The notes under the pieces: generated by a model
Told to the model about the DNA's origin: nothing
Databases searched by the model: none
The model's input: only the letters and a program-made list of their open reading frames with translations
Shown: one piece after another, positions 47,013-60,171 of the stretch
Layout of the letters: each line of letters opens with the position of its first letter
How positions within the stretch are numbered: the stretch's first letter is position 1
Translations under genes and position numbers: made by a program
Origin: Ehretia macrophylla
Lineage: Eukaryota > Streptophyta > Magnoliopsida > Boraginales > Ehretiaceae
Assembly (NCBI GenBank): GCA_037974665.1
Contig: CM075771.1
Span: forward strand, 23,571,425 to 23,635,424
Length of the DNA stretch: 64,000 bases
Reading direction: 5' to 3'

Positions 47013-47423
47013 CTTTTTCGTTTTGTTTTTTTTCCCCACTCCGGCTTGTCAAAATGCTTTATCAGTCACATTTCTATTATCGAGTCCCACGGCATCTTGG
47101 GCAAGACAACATCATTCGCATAGAGCCTAGGCCTACAAACCGAGTGTGTGGGGCCTGTGACCAGGTCTCTGTCGCTCTGGTGCCCATTACTTTTGATTCG
47201 CAAGGAGTTATGCGGTGCATAACATACCGTTGGAAAGCTCTCCGAGATCTCTACGACGGGGGCAGCGAGCTTACTCGGCTGCGCCTATTTTCAGAGCCCA
47301 AAATCGAATGTTTTCATTAGTTTTGAGCCACTTTCTTCTTTTTTCACAGTTTCTTCATCTCAAATCGTTAGTCGGGAGCCGCAAAAAGGACGACACACAA
47401 GGGCTTAGCGACCTCAACATGAT

Positions 47424-47542
47424 GAGTGAGATCATACCAACAGAAATGCACCGGATCCCATCTGTACTCCAAAGTTAAACGTGCTTGGGCGAGTCTAGTA
47501 CAAGGATGGGTGACCCCCTGGGAAGTCCTGCTGTTGCACCCC
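47424..47542 (+). rRNA. 5S rRNA-like copy 30
   Basis: Class II; duplicate of copy 23. Confidence 0.85.
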
Positions 47543-47955
47543 CTTTTTTTTTTGTTTTTTTGCTCCGTACTGGCTTGCCAAGATGCTTTATCCGTCATAT
47601 TTCTATTATCGAGTCCCACAGCATCTTGGGCAAAACAACTTCACTTCGCGTAGAGGCTAGGCCTGCAAACCGAGGGTGTAGGGCCTGTGACCTGGTCTCT
47701 GTCGTTCCGATTCCCATAACTTTTGATCCGTAAGGTGTTATGCAGCGCACAGCATACTGTTGGAAAGCTCTCCGAGTGCTCTACGACGGAGGCAGCAAGC
47801 CTGCTCAATTGCACCTGTTTTCGGAGCCCAAAAATCGAACGTTTTCATCAGTGGATGGCCACTTTTCTTCTTTTTGCGCTATTTCTTCGTCCAGGATCGT
47901 TCGTCTGGAGCCGCGAAAAGGAGAACAAATAAGGGCTTCGCACCCTCAACATGAC

Positions 47956-48074
47956 GGGTACAATCATACCATCAGTAATGCATGGGATCCCATCTGTACT
48001 CCAAAGTTAAGCGTGCTTGGGTGAGAGTAGTACAAGGATGGGTGGTCCCCTGGGAAATCCTCGTGTTGCACCGC
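47956..48074 (+). rRNA. 5S rRNA-like copy 31
   Basis: Class III; duplicate of copy 24. The T-rich tract after it differs from the copy A version. Confidence 0.85.
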
Positions 48075-48488
48075 CCTTTTCGTTTTGTTTTCTTGCCCCG
48101 TTCATGTTTGCCCAAATGCTTTATCAGTCACATTTCTATTATCGAGTCCCACGGCATCGTGAGCAAGAGAACTTGGCTTCCCGTAGAGGCTAGGCCTGCA
48201 AACCGAGGGCGTGGGGCCTATGACCAGGTCTCTGTCGTTCTGGTGCCCATAACTTTTGATCCGTAAGGTGTTATGCGACGCACAGCAAACCGTTGAAAAG
48301 CTCTCCGAGTGCTCTATGATGGGGGCAACAAGCCTGCTCGGTTGCGTCTATTTTCGGTGCCAAAAAATTGAATGTTTTCATTAGTTTCATGCTACTTTTC
48401 TTCTTTCTGAGATGCTTCTTCATCCCGGATCGTTCGTCAGGAGCCGCGAAAAGGACGACACATAAGGGCTTTGCGCCCTCAACAAGAT

Positions 48489-48607
48489 GGGTGTGATCAT
48501 ACCACCAGTTTTGCACTGGATCCCATCAGAACTTGAAAGTTAAGCGTGCTTTAGCGAGAGTAGTACTAGGATGGGTAACCCCCTGGGAAGTCCTCGTGTT
48601 GCACCCC
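48489..48607 (+). rRNA. 5S rRNA-like copy 32
   Basis: Class I; duplicate of copy 25. Confidence 0.84.
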
Positions 48608-49020
48608 TCTTTTCGTTTTGTTTTTTGCCCCGTTCATACTTTCCCAAATGCTCTATCTGTCACATTTCTATTATCGAGTCCTACGACATCTTGGGCAACA
48701 CAACTTCGCTTCGCGTAGAGGCAAGGCCTACAAACCGAGGGCGTGGGGCCTGTGACTAGGTCGCCGTCATTCTGGTGCCTATAACTTTTGATCCGCAAGG
48801 TGTTATACGGCGCACAGCATACCATTGGAAAGCTCTTTGAGTGCTCTTCTACGGGGGCAGCAAGCCTCCTTGCTTGTGCTAGTTTTTGGAGCCCAAAAAT
48901 TGAACATTTTCATCAATTTTAGGCCACTTTTCTTCTTTTTGAGCTGTTTCTTCGTCCCGGATCGTTCTTCGGGAGCTGCGAAAATGACGACTCATAAGGG
49001 CTTTGCGCCCTCAACATGTC

Positions 49021-49139
49021 GGGTGCGATCATACCATTAGTAGTGCACTGGATCCCACCAAAACTCCAAAGTTAAGTGTGCTTGGGCGAGAGTAGTACTA
49101 GGATGGGTGACCCCCTCGGATGTCCTCGTGTTGCACCCC
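49021..49139 (+). rRNA. 5S rRNA-like copy 33
   Basis: Class I; duplicate of copy 26. Confidence 0.85.
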
Positions 49140-49552
49140 CTTTTTCGATTTTTTTTTTTGCCCCATTCATGCTTTCCCAAATGCTCTATCCGTCACATTT
49201 CTATTATCGAGTCCCACGACATCTTGGGCAAGACAACTTTGCTTCGCATAGACGCTAGGACCGCAAACCGAGGGCGTGGGGCCTGTGACCAGGTATCCAT
49301 CATTCTGGTGCGCAAAACTTTTTATCTGTAAGGAGTTATGCGGCGCACAACATACAGTTGGAAAGCTCTCCGAGAGCTCTAAGACGTGGGCAGCAAGCCT
49401 GCTCGGCTGCGCCAGTTTTCAGGGCCCATAATTGATTGTTTTAATCAGTTTCAGGCCGCTTTTCTTCTTTTTACGTTGTTTCTTCGTCCTGGATCATTTG
49501 TCGGGAGCAGCGAAAAGGACGACACATAAGGGCTTTGCGCCCTCAACATGAC

Positions 49553-49671
49553 GGGTGCGATCATACCATCTGTATTGCACCGGATCCCATCAGAACTCCA
49601 AAGTTAAGCGTGCTTGGGTGAAAGTAGTACTAGGATGGTTGACCCCCTAGGAAGTCCTCGTGTTGCACCCC
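49553..49671 (+). rRNA. 5S rRNA-like copy 34
   Basis: Class I; duplicate of copy 27. Confidence 0.85.
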
Positions 49672-49810
49672 CCTTTTCGTTCTGTTTTTTTGCCCCGTTC
49701 AGGCTTGCCAGGATGCTTTATCCATCACATTTCTTTTATCGAGTCCCACGGCATCTTGGCCAAGACAACTTCGCTTCACATAGAGGCTAGGCCCGCAAAC
49801 CGAGGGCGTG

Positions 49811-50042
49811 GGGACACCAAAGGCCTCTGCCCTTCCATCCCTTGGATAGATAGAGAGGGAGGGCAGAGCTTTTGGTTTTTTCATATTGTCAAAGAGTTGA
49901 ACAATGGTTTTTTCGTGTTGTCAAAGATTTGAACAATGAAAATAGAAGGCGAGTGCCTGATCGAATTGATCAGGTCATGTAGGAACAAGGTTCAAGTCTA
50001 CCGGTCTGTTAGGATGCCTCAGCTGCATACATCACTGCACTT
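49811..50042 (-). other. Nuclear insertion of plastid DNA, duplicated copy
   Basis: This has the same joints and content as 45936-46167, so it arose by the block duplication and not by a second transfer. Confidence 0.92.
49990..50042 (-). pseudogene. rrn4.5: Plastid 4.5S rRNA, 3' half (duplicated nuclear copy)
   Basis: Duplicate of the fragment at 46115-46167. Confidence 0.9.
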
Positions 50043-50236
50043 GGAAAGCTCTCCGAGAGCTCTTCGACGGGGGCAGCAAGCCTGCTCGGCTGTGCCTGTT
50101 TTTGGAGCCCAAAAACCGAACGTTTCCATAAGTTTCAGGCCACGTTTCATCTTTTTGCGCTATTTCTTCATCCCAGATCGTTCATCGGGAGCCGCGAAAA
50201 GGACAACAAATAAGGGCTTTGCGCCCACAACATGAC

Positions 50237-50355
50237 GAGTGCAACCATACTATTAGTAATGCACTGGATCCCATCTGTACTCCGAAGTTAAGCGTGTTTG
50301 GGCGAGAGTAGTCCAAGGATGGGTGACCCCCTGGGAAGTCCTCGTGTTGCACCCC
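50237..50355 (+). rRNA. 5S rRNA-like copy 35
   Basis: Class III; duplicate of copy 28. Confidence 0.84.
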
Positions 50356-50768
50356 CCTTTTCGTTTTGTTTTGTTGCCCCGTTCTTGCTTGCTTAAATGC
50401 TTAATCCGTCACATTTCTATTATCGAGTCCCACGGCATCATGGGCAAGACAACTTCGCTTCGCATAGAGGCTAGGCCCGCAAACCGAAGGCGCGGGGCGT
50501 GTGACCAGGTCTCCGTCGTTTTGGTGCCCATAACTTTTGATCCGTAAGGTGTATGCGGCGCACAACATACCATTGGAAAGCTCTCCGAGTGGTCTATGAT
50601 TAGGGAAGCAAGCCTGCTTGGTTGCGCCACCTTTTGGAGCCCAAAAATTGAACGTTTTCATCAGGTTCAGGCCACTTTTCTTCTTTTCGAGCTATTTCTT
50701 CATCCCTGATCGTTCGTCGGGAGCCGCGAAAATGATGACACAAAAGGGCTTTGTGACCTCAACATGAC

Positions 50769-50887
50769 GGTTACGATCATACCACCAGTAATGCACTGGA
50801 TCCCATCAGAACTACAAAGTTAAGCATGCTTGGGTGGGAGTAGTACTATGATGGGTGACCCCCTAGGAAGTCCTCGTGTTGCACCCC
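50769..50887 (+). rRNA. 5S rRNA-like copy 36
   Basis: Class I-like; duplicate of copy 29, ending the duplicated block. Confidence 0.84.
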
Positions 50888-51301
50888 CCTTTTCGTTTTG
50901 TTTTTTTGCCTCGTTCATGCTTGCCCAAATGTTCTACCCATCACATTTCTATTGTCGAGTCCCAAGACATCTTGGGAAAGACAACTTCGCTTCGCGTATA
51001 GGCTAGGCCCGCAAACCTAGGGCGTGAGGCCTGTGACCAGGTCTTCATCTTTCTGGTGCCCATAACTTTTGATCCGTAAGGAGTTATACCGCACACAGCA
51101 TGCCGTTGGAAAGCTCTCCGAGAGCTCTACGATGGGAGCAACAAGCATGCTTGGCTGCGCTAGTTTTCGGGGCCCTAAATTGATCATTTTAATCAATTTT
51201 GGGCCACTTTTCTTCTTTTTGAGCTATTTCTTCGTCCCGGATCGTTCCTCGGCAGGCCGCGAAAAGGATGACACATAAGGGCTTTGCACCTTCAACATGA
51301 C

Positions 51302-51420
51302 AGGTGCGATCATTCCATCAGTAATGCACTAGATCCCATCAGAACTCCAAAGTTAAGCATGCTTGGGCAAGAGTAGTACTAGGATGGGTGACCCCCTTGG
51401 AAGTCCTCGTGTTGCACCCC
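51302..51420 (+). rRNA. 5S rRNA-like copy 37
   Basis: Class I copy starting AGGTGCGATC. Box A reads GTTAAGCATGCTTGGGCAAG. Confidence 0.85.
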
Positions 51421-51832
51421 CCTTTTAGTTTTGTTTTTTTGCCCCGTTCAGGCATGCGAATATGCTTTATCCGTGACATTTCTATTATTAAGTCCCACGG
51501 CATCTTGGGCAAGACAACTTTGCTTCGTGTAGAGGCTAGGCCTGCAAACCGAGTGCGTGGGGCCTGTGACCAGGTCTCCGTCGCTCTGGTGCCCATAACT
51601 TTTGATCCGCAAGGAGTTATGCGACGCACAGCATACCGTTGGAAAGCTCTTCGAGAGCTTTACGACGGGGGCAAGAAGCCTGCTTGGCTGTGCCTTATTT
51701 CGGTGACCAAAATGAATGTTTTCATCAGTTTTGAGCTACTTTCTTCTTTTTGTGCTGTTTTCTTTGTTTCGTATCGTTCGTCGGGAGCCGCGAAAAGGAT
51801 GACACATAAAGGCTTAGCGCCCTCAACATTAC

Positions 51833-51951
51833 GGGTGCGATCATACCAACAGAAATGCATTGGATCCCATCTGTACTCCGAAGTTAAGCATGCTTGGGCG
51901 AGAGTAGTACAAGGATAGGTGACCCCCTGGGAAGTGCTCGAGTTGCACCCC
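51833..51951 (+). rRNA. 5S rRNA-like copy 38
   Basis: Class II copy. Box C reads GGATAGGTGACC and the end has GTGCTCGAGTTGC. Confidence 0.85.
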
Positions 51952-52363
51952 CCTTTTTGTTTTGTTTTTTGCTCCGTTCAGGCTTGCCAAGATGCTTTAT
52001 CCGTCCCATTTCTATTATCGAGTCCCACGGCATCTTGGGCAAGACAACTTCGCTTCGCGTAGAGGCTAGGCCCGCAAACTGAAGGCGTGGGTCCTGTGAC
52101 CAGGTCTCCGTTGTTCCGATGCCCTAACTTTTGATCTGTAAGGTGTTATGCAGTGCACAGTATACCGTTAGAAAGCTTTCCGAGTGCTCTATGATTGGGG
52201 CTGCAAGCCTACTCAGCTGCGATTGTTTTCAGAGCCCAAAAATTGAACGTTTTCATCAGTTTCAGGCCATTTTTTTTCTTTTTATGATGTTTCTTCGTCC
52301 CGGATCGTTCGTTAGGAGCGGCAAAAAGGACAACAAATAAGGGCTTTGGGCCCTCAGCATGAC

Positions 52364-52482
52364 GAGTACGATCATACCATCTGTAATGCATCGGATCCTA
52401 TCTATAATCCGAAGTTAAGCGTGCTTGGGCGAGAGTAGTACAAGTATGGGTGACCCCCTGGGAAGTTCTTGTATTGCACCCC
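52364..52482 (+). rRNA. 5S rRNA-like copy 39
   Basis: Class III-like copy (TCTGT with CTATA). Last copy before element 3. Confidence 0.84.
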
Positions 52483-52754
52483 CCTTTTCATTTTTTTTTT
52501 GCCCTGTTCATGCTTGCCCAAATGTTTTATCCATCACATTTCTATTATCGAGTCCCACGGCATCTTGGCCAAGACACCTTCACTTCGCGTAGAGGCTATG
52601 CCCACAAACCGAGGGTGTGGGGCCTGTGGCAAGGTTTCTATCGCTCCGATGCCCATAACTTTTGATTTGGAAGGTGTTATGCGCTGCACAGCATACCGTT
52701 GGAAACCTCTTTGAGTGGTCTATGATGGGGGTAGCAAGCCTGCTCTACTGCATC

Positions 52755-55163
52755 TGTCACGCCCCAACTCGACCCCACCTACAATCAGTTAGCACGCAAC
52801 GGAATTTCAGCAGTATAACGACAGTAATTAAGACACCGAGGCTCTAAACCAACCCCTCATAACATCATACAATCAAACTCCTCAACCAAACAACAACCAA
52901 TTCCTCAATACCATTAACAACATACAACATAACCATATTATACAACAATCATTCTTAGACGATCCACTCATAGTTATACGCCTCCGTTCCAACATAATAC
53001 CTTAACTTTAACATACATATCAAAATAGATTATAAACCAATTTAGTAATCTAAACAAGGTCAAAAGAAGACTACTAAATCATTATACATCAGTCTTTATA
53101 CTAAGGTAGGTTTTACAATACATCATATTACAATAACTATAAACAATCTCATGGCAAAGACTCTTGCACATAAGACTCATCCACGTAAGGCACATTTTCC
53201 CCTTCTGGAGGCACGTACCCGAAATCTTGAGAAATGACACCTTTAAGCATGCAATAATAGAGAGTGAGCTTATATAAAACAAGCTCAGCGAGGATCCGAT
53301 AAATCTTTAACAGTATTTACTACACTCCTTGGAAATGATCCTTTGAGCAAGTAAACACACAATAACATCAATAATACTATCATCACATAAACTATAATGA
53401 CCATTCAATGAAGGATACATTAGTTGGTGTAGCTCCAAATGCCATCACGATCATAACAGCCTTCTTGTGACTCCCATAAACTCACGCACCTGAGGTACCT
53501 CAATAACCTCTCCCTCTATGACCCCTCTGTCATGTGAGTTGGAGGTAGTCTCTAGTAGTCATGCCGTTATCAACCCGACAGCCGGATGCTGCCCGAGAGG
53601 TGGCACACACATACCAATGACTCAGCAATAATAATAAACATCAATCATTCACAGGAGGACAACCTTTTCCATTGACTATCTCCCGGTTCATCAATCATCA
53701 ATCAATAATCATATTATCATCATAATAACATCAATAATCAATTTAACAACAAATAACTAAGTTAGATGACAAAATAGGCCATCCAACCGAACATGTGTTA
53801 AACACACAATCAAACCCTAGTTTACCCATCATCAACTCACAATTCAATCACTCAAACCACACCCAATCAACTAAGGCATAATTTAACATTTTAAAGAAAG
53901 ACAACCTAAACTTCAAATATTCATAACCTACATTCTACTAGTCCAAACCACTTCAAATCAGTTTCTATTACTCACCCAATCAATCAACTACATTAGCCCC
54001 CTCGGAAACCAACCAAAACACATCCAAATCATGCCCAACAACCCTAAAACCCTAATGCGTCATGGCTGAAATTTCTGGACTTCCACACGGACATCACAAT
54101 CGAAAATTCGGCATTACAACAGCGCTACCAAGTAATTATCAAACTTTTAGAAATGGACGGCAATCGATTTCAACTAATACAACTCAAGATAATCAAGAAA
54201 TGGCAAATAACTCAACTTTAAATACCCAAAAATAAATAATTATGCTACAACGGTTCAAATCTCGTAAGATTACATATAAATGATCCCTATCATGCACTAA
54301 GCAATAATCTAATATCAAATTAACATTTTAACGGTTCAATAATCAATTCTACGCAAAAACATAAAAGATGAGTTTTGAGATCCAGAATTTTTCTCTCACC
54401 TTTGATGCGAAATAAGCCTAGATATGCGTGTAATGCGTGCCCAACAAGAGGAATCCAACTCGGCACGAAAATTTACAAACAAAAACTAGCTTTTTCTTTG
54501 AAAATTTGCTTTGAAAACCTTGAAATTTCTTTCTCTTTTTTTCCTCTCCTTCCTCACGTCAATGTGTGTGCAAATGGGTATGTTTTTGTGCTTTGCTTGT
54601 GTGTGTTGGTGATATATGCATAAAGGTCAACAACTTAAATGAAAGTCAAAGTTGAAATTAATTGATTTTTAGTGTTTTCTTGACTTTAAATTCATTTTTT
54701 TTATCACCATTTCTCAAAACAATTATACAACACCCAAGATAGCTCAAGTAGGTTATTTTTAGGTGACAAGAAGTTTTACATCCAAACAATTCTACCCTAG
54801 TCGGCTTAAAACTCGATTTTTACAAAAGTCGGTGTAAAAACCCTAATAAATTCCTAAGCCGATTTGAAAACCGTTTTAATCAAACACATGTCTATTAAAG
54901 TCCGAGGACTAGGTCTAGAAGGGTTAAAAAGACCAGTTTCAAAATTTTAGCGGACGTGTTTCAAAAATACTATTCACTAAAAGTCGACGATAAAATTTCT
55001 GACTCCATTTTTGATAAAAATTTCATGAATGCACATTTAGCATGTTCTAGGAGTAATATCAAAATTATCACATTCTAAGTCATATAGCACATAAACAAGT
55101 CAATTCACGCAAAACGAGATAAAGCACGTAAAACGAGACAGGATAGAAAAGTGGGGTTTCACA
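52755..55163 (-). repeat. 3' LTR of element 3
   Basis: This 2,409-bp LTR, read on the minus strand, starts TGTGAAACCCCAC and ends GAGTTGGGGCGTGACA. It is a third LTR family but shares the GGGGCGTGACA end with the element 2 family. It contains the conserved hairpin at 53265-53287. Confidence 0.93.
53265..53287 (-). other. Conserved LTR hairpin (element 3, 3' LTR)
   Basis: A perfect 7-bp stem TGAGCTT with AAGCTCA surrounds a 9-base loop. In element orientation it reads CTCGCTGAGCTT ... AAGCTCACTCTC. It lies about 510 bp from the LTR 3' end, like the hairpins of the other families but with a different stem sequence. Confidence 0.6.
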
Positions 55164-55184
55164 TTCTCCCCCCCCCCCCCTTAA
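55164..55184 (-). other. Polypurine tract of element 3, with G13 run
   Basis: On the minus strand this reads TTTAAG followed by 13 G and AGAA, directly next to the 3' LTR. The long G run is unusual and could vary in length by slippage or sequencing error. Confidence 0.8.
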
Positions 55185-55199
55185 AGAAATTTCGTCCTC

Positions 55200-58100
55200 G
55201 AAATTCTTACTTGATGTATTGAACAGATCTGGGGACTGCTGATGCATCTGATCTCGTCTCTCCCAATTAGCTTCCTCGATACCGTGATGCTTCCACAAGA
55301 CCTTAACCATCGGAATCTTCTTCGACCTCAACTCTCGTTCCATCTGATCAAGAATACGAATTGGACGCTCGTCATAAGTCAGATTCTCACGAAGCTATAG
55401 CGGCTCTGGCTCAAGAATATGAGAAGGATCCGGATTATATTTTCGCAAATTAGACACGTGAAATACATCGTGGACATTTGAGAAATTCTCTGGTAAAGCC
55501 AACCGATATGCCAACTTACCTACTCTGCTAGTAATCTCAAATGGCCCTACAAACCTCGGACTCAGCTTACCACCTTTACCATAACGAGCAAACCCCTTAC
55601 GAGGAGACAATCTCAAGAAAACCTGATCTCCGACTGCAAACTCCATGTCCCGACGACGCTTATCAGCATAACTCTTGAATCTACTATGCACCGTAAGCAT
55701 TCTCTGCCTGATCAACTGAATATTCTCAATCTTCTCAAGAAGCTCTGGCATGATAGTCGGATCAATAGTCTTCATCTCCCCTACCTCATCCCAATACAAA
55801 GGTGAACGACACTTACGACCGTAAAGAGCGGCAAAAGGTGCCATCCCAATAGTAGCTTGATAACTATTGTTATAGGCAAACTCAGCAAGTGGTAGATGTT
55901 TCTCCCAGTTCTTCCCGAAGTCCAGAAAACAAGCCCTGAGCATATCTTCCAGAATCTGAATAGTCCTCTCAGATTGACCGTCGGTCTGGGGATGATACGC
56001 TGTACTGAAATTAAGCTAAGTACCCAAAGTCTCCTGAAGTTTCTCCTACAAGCGAGAAGTAAATCGAGGATCTCGATTTGAGACAATACTAGATGGAATC
56101 CCGTGAAGTCTAACAATCTGATCCAAATAAAGACCTGTTAACTTTGTAACCTCATCTCCCATCCTCATCGAAATAAAATGAGCTGTCTTCGTCAAACGAT
56201 CCACGACAACCCAAACTGCATCATTACCCCTCGCTGTTCTAGGCAAACTAATGACGAAACCCATCGTAATATGCTCCTATTTCTACTCTGGTATAGCCAA
56301 CGACTAAAGTAACCCTACAGGTCGTTGATGCTCGGATTTTACCTTCTGACAAGTCAAACATCTAGATACAAACTGAGCAACCTCTCTCTTCATGTTATTC
56401 CACCAGTAATGTTGCTTCAAATCCCGATACATCTTGGTTCCACCTGGATAAATAGTATACTTAGAATTATGAGCCTCCTCCAGAATACCTCGCCTTAAGC
56501 CCGATTCATCGGGAACACAAACCCTGTTCCGAAATCGAAGAATACCATCCTCATGCACTTTGAAGTCAGACTGATCATCCGTGATCTGGTCCTTGATCTT
56601 CTGAAGTTTAGCGTCAAGTTGCTGAGCTTCTCTGATTTGAGACATCAATAAAGGCTGAATACGGAGATGTGAACACATCACCCCAACTTGAGTCAACTCC
56701 GGTCTCCAATAAGTAAATTCCTCAAGAACCTCCCATTTCTTGATAGCCAAACAAGAAACACTTGCCTTACGGCTAAGAGCGTCTGCCATAACATTTGCCT
56801 TCCCAGGCAGATAGTTGATAGAACAATTATAATCTCCAAGAAGTTCCATCCACCTCCGCTGATGCATATTCAACTCCTTCTGTGAAAATAAATACTTAAG
56901 ACTCTTATGATCAGTGAAAATCTCGAACTTACTACCCCACAGATAATGACGCCACTTTTTCAGTGCGAAAACAACAGCTGCCAACTCAAGATCATGAGTC
57001 GGATAATTCTTCATAATGTTTCAACATTCTAGATGCATAGGCAATAACCTGGTCATTCTGCATAAGTACACATCCCAAGCCCTCCTTGGATGCATCGCTG
57101 TAGATGACCATATTGTCAGTCCCCTCTGGTAGAGCAAGTACTGGAGCAGTAGTCAACCTCTTTTTCAACTCTTGAAATCCACTCTCGCATTTCTCATCCC
57201 AAACAAAACTAGTCTGTTTCTGAGTTAACTTAGAAAGTGGCCCTGCAATCTTAGAAAAGTCCTTGACAAACCTACGATAATAACCTTCCAAGCCAAGAAA
57301 GCTACGAACCTCCGAAACATTCTTCGGACGTTTCCAAGACATCACCACTTCAATCTTAGTGGAATCTATAGATATATCGCTCTATGTAATCACGTGGCCA
57401 AGAAAAGATATGTGTTGCCGCCAAAATTCATATTTGCTGAACTTGGCAAACAACTAATGCTCCTGCAATTTCTGTAAGACAAGCTATAGATGTTGCTCGT
57501 GCTCCGATTCAGATTTAGAATAGACCAAGATATCATCAATAAATATAACCACGAATTGGTCCAAGTACGGCATAAAAACCCGAAGCACAAGGTCCATAAA
57601 TGCTGCCGGTGCATTAGTTAATCCAAAGGGCATAACTACAAACTCATAATGCCCGTACCGAGTCCTGAAGGCAGACTTCGGAACATCCTCCGTGCGAATC
57701 GGAAGCTGATAATACCCCTACCTCAAGTCAAACTTAGAGTAGACTTTGGCTCCCTAAAGTTGATCAAACAACTCATCAATCAGTGGCAAAGGATACTTGT
57801 TCTTGATGGTCACCTGATTCAAACCACGATAATCAATACACAATCTCAAGGTACCATCTTTCTTCTTCACAAATAAAACAGGAGCTCCCCAAGGTGAAGA
57901 GCTCTGCTGAATGAAACCCTTATCTATTAACTCCTGCAACTGAGTTTTCAGCTCCTTCAACTTAGCTGGTGCCATCCGATACGCTGATTTTGAAATCGGT
58001 TGAGTACCGGGAATAAGATTAATCACAAACTCCACATCTCTCTCTGGCAGTAACCTTGGCAACTCCTCGGGAAATACATTAGGATATTCCCGAATAATAG

Positions 58101-59892
58101 GAACTTCCTCTAGCTGTAGCTTATCAGATGTCTTGTTGATCAAATAAGCTAGATAACCCGAACACCCCTTACTCACCAACTTAACGGCTTTAGTTGCTGA
58201 GATAACAAAACTCGTCTTAGCACCCCGGTTCCCTACTACCTCAACTACTGGCTGATCTGGCAAACGAACTGTACTACCTTTGTTCTATAGTTCAACTAGG
58301 CATCATACTTAGATAGCGAATCCATACCCAAGATAACATCGTACCGCCGGATAGGAAATAAGATAAGGTCCGAAGGAAAATTATACCCTTTAACATGTAA
58401 TATACAATCCTTACATATTAAGCCAGTAACATACTTATCAGTCAAAGAGGTACTAATCTCAACCACATAAGGCAATCTTTCAGGTTGCATATTAACACGT
58501 TGCACACAAGCAGGAGTAATGAAAGAATGCGTAGCACCAGAATCAATCAACACTTTAACAAGTTGATCAAGTATAAGGAAGTGGCCTTCCACCACTGCAG
58601 TCTCCTCAGGCATCTCCTCTAAGTCAACTGCGTAGGCCCGAGCCTGAACTCGCTGCTGCTAAGGTGCACTGGCCGCAAGTCGGCCCTGATAACCCTGAGT
58701 CGCTGTCCAACCCTTAGTCCTCGAATATCTAGGGCAATCCCTCGCCCTATGCTAATTTTTGCCTCATCCTAAACACATCCCTGCCCTCACTCTATAATCG
58801 GCCTCCACATGCCCCGTGTGCTTGCAATGTGTACACTGCGGTGATGATGCACTAACACTACCCCTGGAAGAACCAGAAGCTGAAGAAACAGCTGAACCAG
58901 CCAGCTGCTGAGGCCTTACCAAACTAGGCCTGTACTGACCCTGAGATTGGGCTGGCCTAAACTGGGACTGAACCTGATATGACCCCTGTTGAAACTGAGG
59001 CTGATAATAACTCTGTTGTCCCTGTAGCCTAAAAGAACCTTGCTGAGCTGGTGGCCTGTACACAACCTGCTGTATGGGAGGCCTATACATGCTCTGCTGA
59101 AACTGCGGCTGATACGACCTCTTACTAAGCTGACTAGACACAAGCTAATCCCCCTTTCTCTTTTATAACCTAGAAGCTGCATCAAAGGCCTCAATGAATA
59201 TATCATATCGATTCAGAGCTATCGCATCCTGAATCTCGGGCCTCAACCCCAACATAAATCTACAAGTCCTCCGCTCCTCATCAGCCACATACTTAGGTGC
59301 ATACCGGGACAATCGAGTAAATGTGGCCTCATACTAAGCTACTGAGGCATCCTCCTGAATCAGAGACAGAAACTCAGCCTCTCTCCTCTCCTGTGCAATC
59401 CTTCGGACATACTTCTCCCGAAAAGCTCTCAGGAAGGTATCCCAGGCATAAGGAACACCCCGAGTCTCCCAGCTAGCTCTCATTGTGCGCTACCATTCCT
59501 CTGCCTCATCATCTAATAAGTATACGGCAAAGGTAACCTTTCGTTCATCGGTGTAATCAAGACGATCATAAATCTTCTCCACCTTATTAATCAACGCTTC
59601 AGCCTTCCGATCATCGGGTTCCCCCTAAAATCAAGGTGGATGATACCCTAAGAACTCTTTTAGGGTACCACACCCGTGGTTTCCACCATGTACATTCAAT
59701 AGCTGAGCCTGCAAAGCCTGAGTCTGGGCAGCTTGCCCTGCTAACAACTGTGCATGTCCGGCCACTAACTCAGCAATCCTATCCATAGCTGCCCCAAAAC
59801 GATCATCACCCCTATCACGGCCTGGTGCCGCATTACCAGGAGTCTCATCTACTACCTCGGGCCAACCTCTGGTCCTTGGTCTATTGGCCATT
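55200..59892 (-). pseudogene. Degraded gag-pol remnant of element 3
   Basis: Relic of the polyprotein. The gag N-terminus starts MANRPRTRGWPEVVDE near 59892. A Q/Y/P-rich linker with repeated FQQG- and PPAQQ-type motifs leads to a zinc-knuckle region near 58800. The protease region has VLIDSGATHSFI near 58530-58560. RT has [20 protein letters not shown] near 57850-57900, RNase H has TDHKSLKYL near 56905, and integrase has [20 protein letters not shown] near 56430-56480, CLTCQ near 56345 and [10 protein letters not shown] near 55790. The C-terminal part has [11 protein letters not shown] near 55460 and the chromodomain-like VKVLWKHHGIEEANWE near 55270-55320. Not continuous and not expected to be functional. 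Confidence 0.9.
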
Positions 59893-60153
59893 CTACTAAT
59901 CAAAGAGTTAACACAGGTTATAGCACGTAAACAGGTTATAAACAACTATTAGCACATAAACAACAAACTCATATAAAACACATAAACAAATTGATCACAT
60001 AATCACATAAGCACTGAATCACATAATCACTTAATCACTTAATCATTTTAATCATATTAATACATGGTTCACTTTTCTTTCTTTTCATACATACTTTCAT
60101 GCTAAGACCATTACCCACATTCCGAGAATACACCGGCTGACATCTAAACATGC

Positions 60154-60165
60154 GCTCTGATACCA
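60154..60165 (-). other. Primer-binding site, initiator-Met tRNA type (element 3)
   Basis: On the minus strand TGGTATCAGAGC matches the first 12 bases complementary to the initiator-Met tRNA 3' end, 6 bp inside the 5' LTR. Beyond 12 bases the match stops. Confidence 0.82.
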
Positions 60166-60171
60166 CTTAAA

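Larger units (their letters stand above)
47006..50880 (+). repeat. 3,875-bp tandem duplication, copy B
   Basis: This is the second copy of 43131-47005, with the same seven 5S units and plastid patch. Differences from copy A cluster near 48085 and in 50480-50750. Confidence 0.95.
40222..52754 (+). repeat. 5S rDNA tandem array, second block (23 copies)
   Basis: The unit type and orientation are the same as in 27806-36288, with gene starts 530-533 bp apart. The two units carrying plastid DNA are 684 bp apart. The block contains a 3,875-bp tandem duplication (43131-47005 and 47006-50880). Spacers hold only the repeated landmarks and the plastid patches. Confidence 0.96.
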
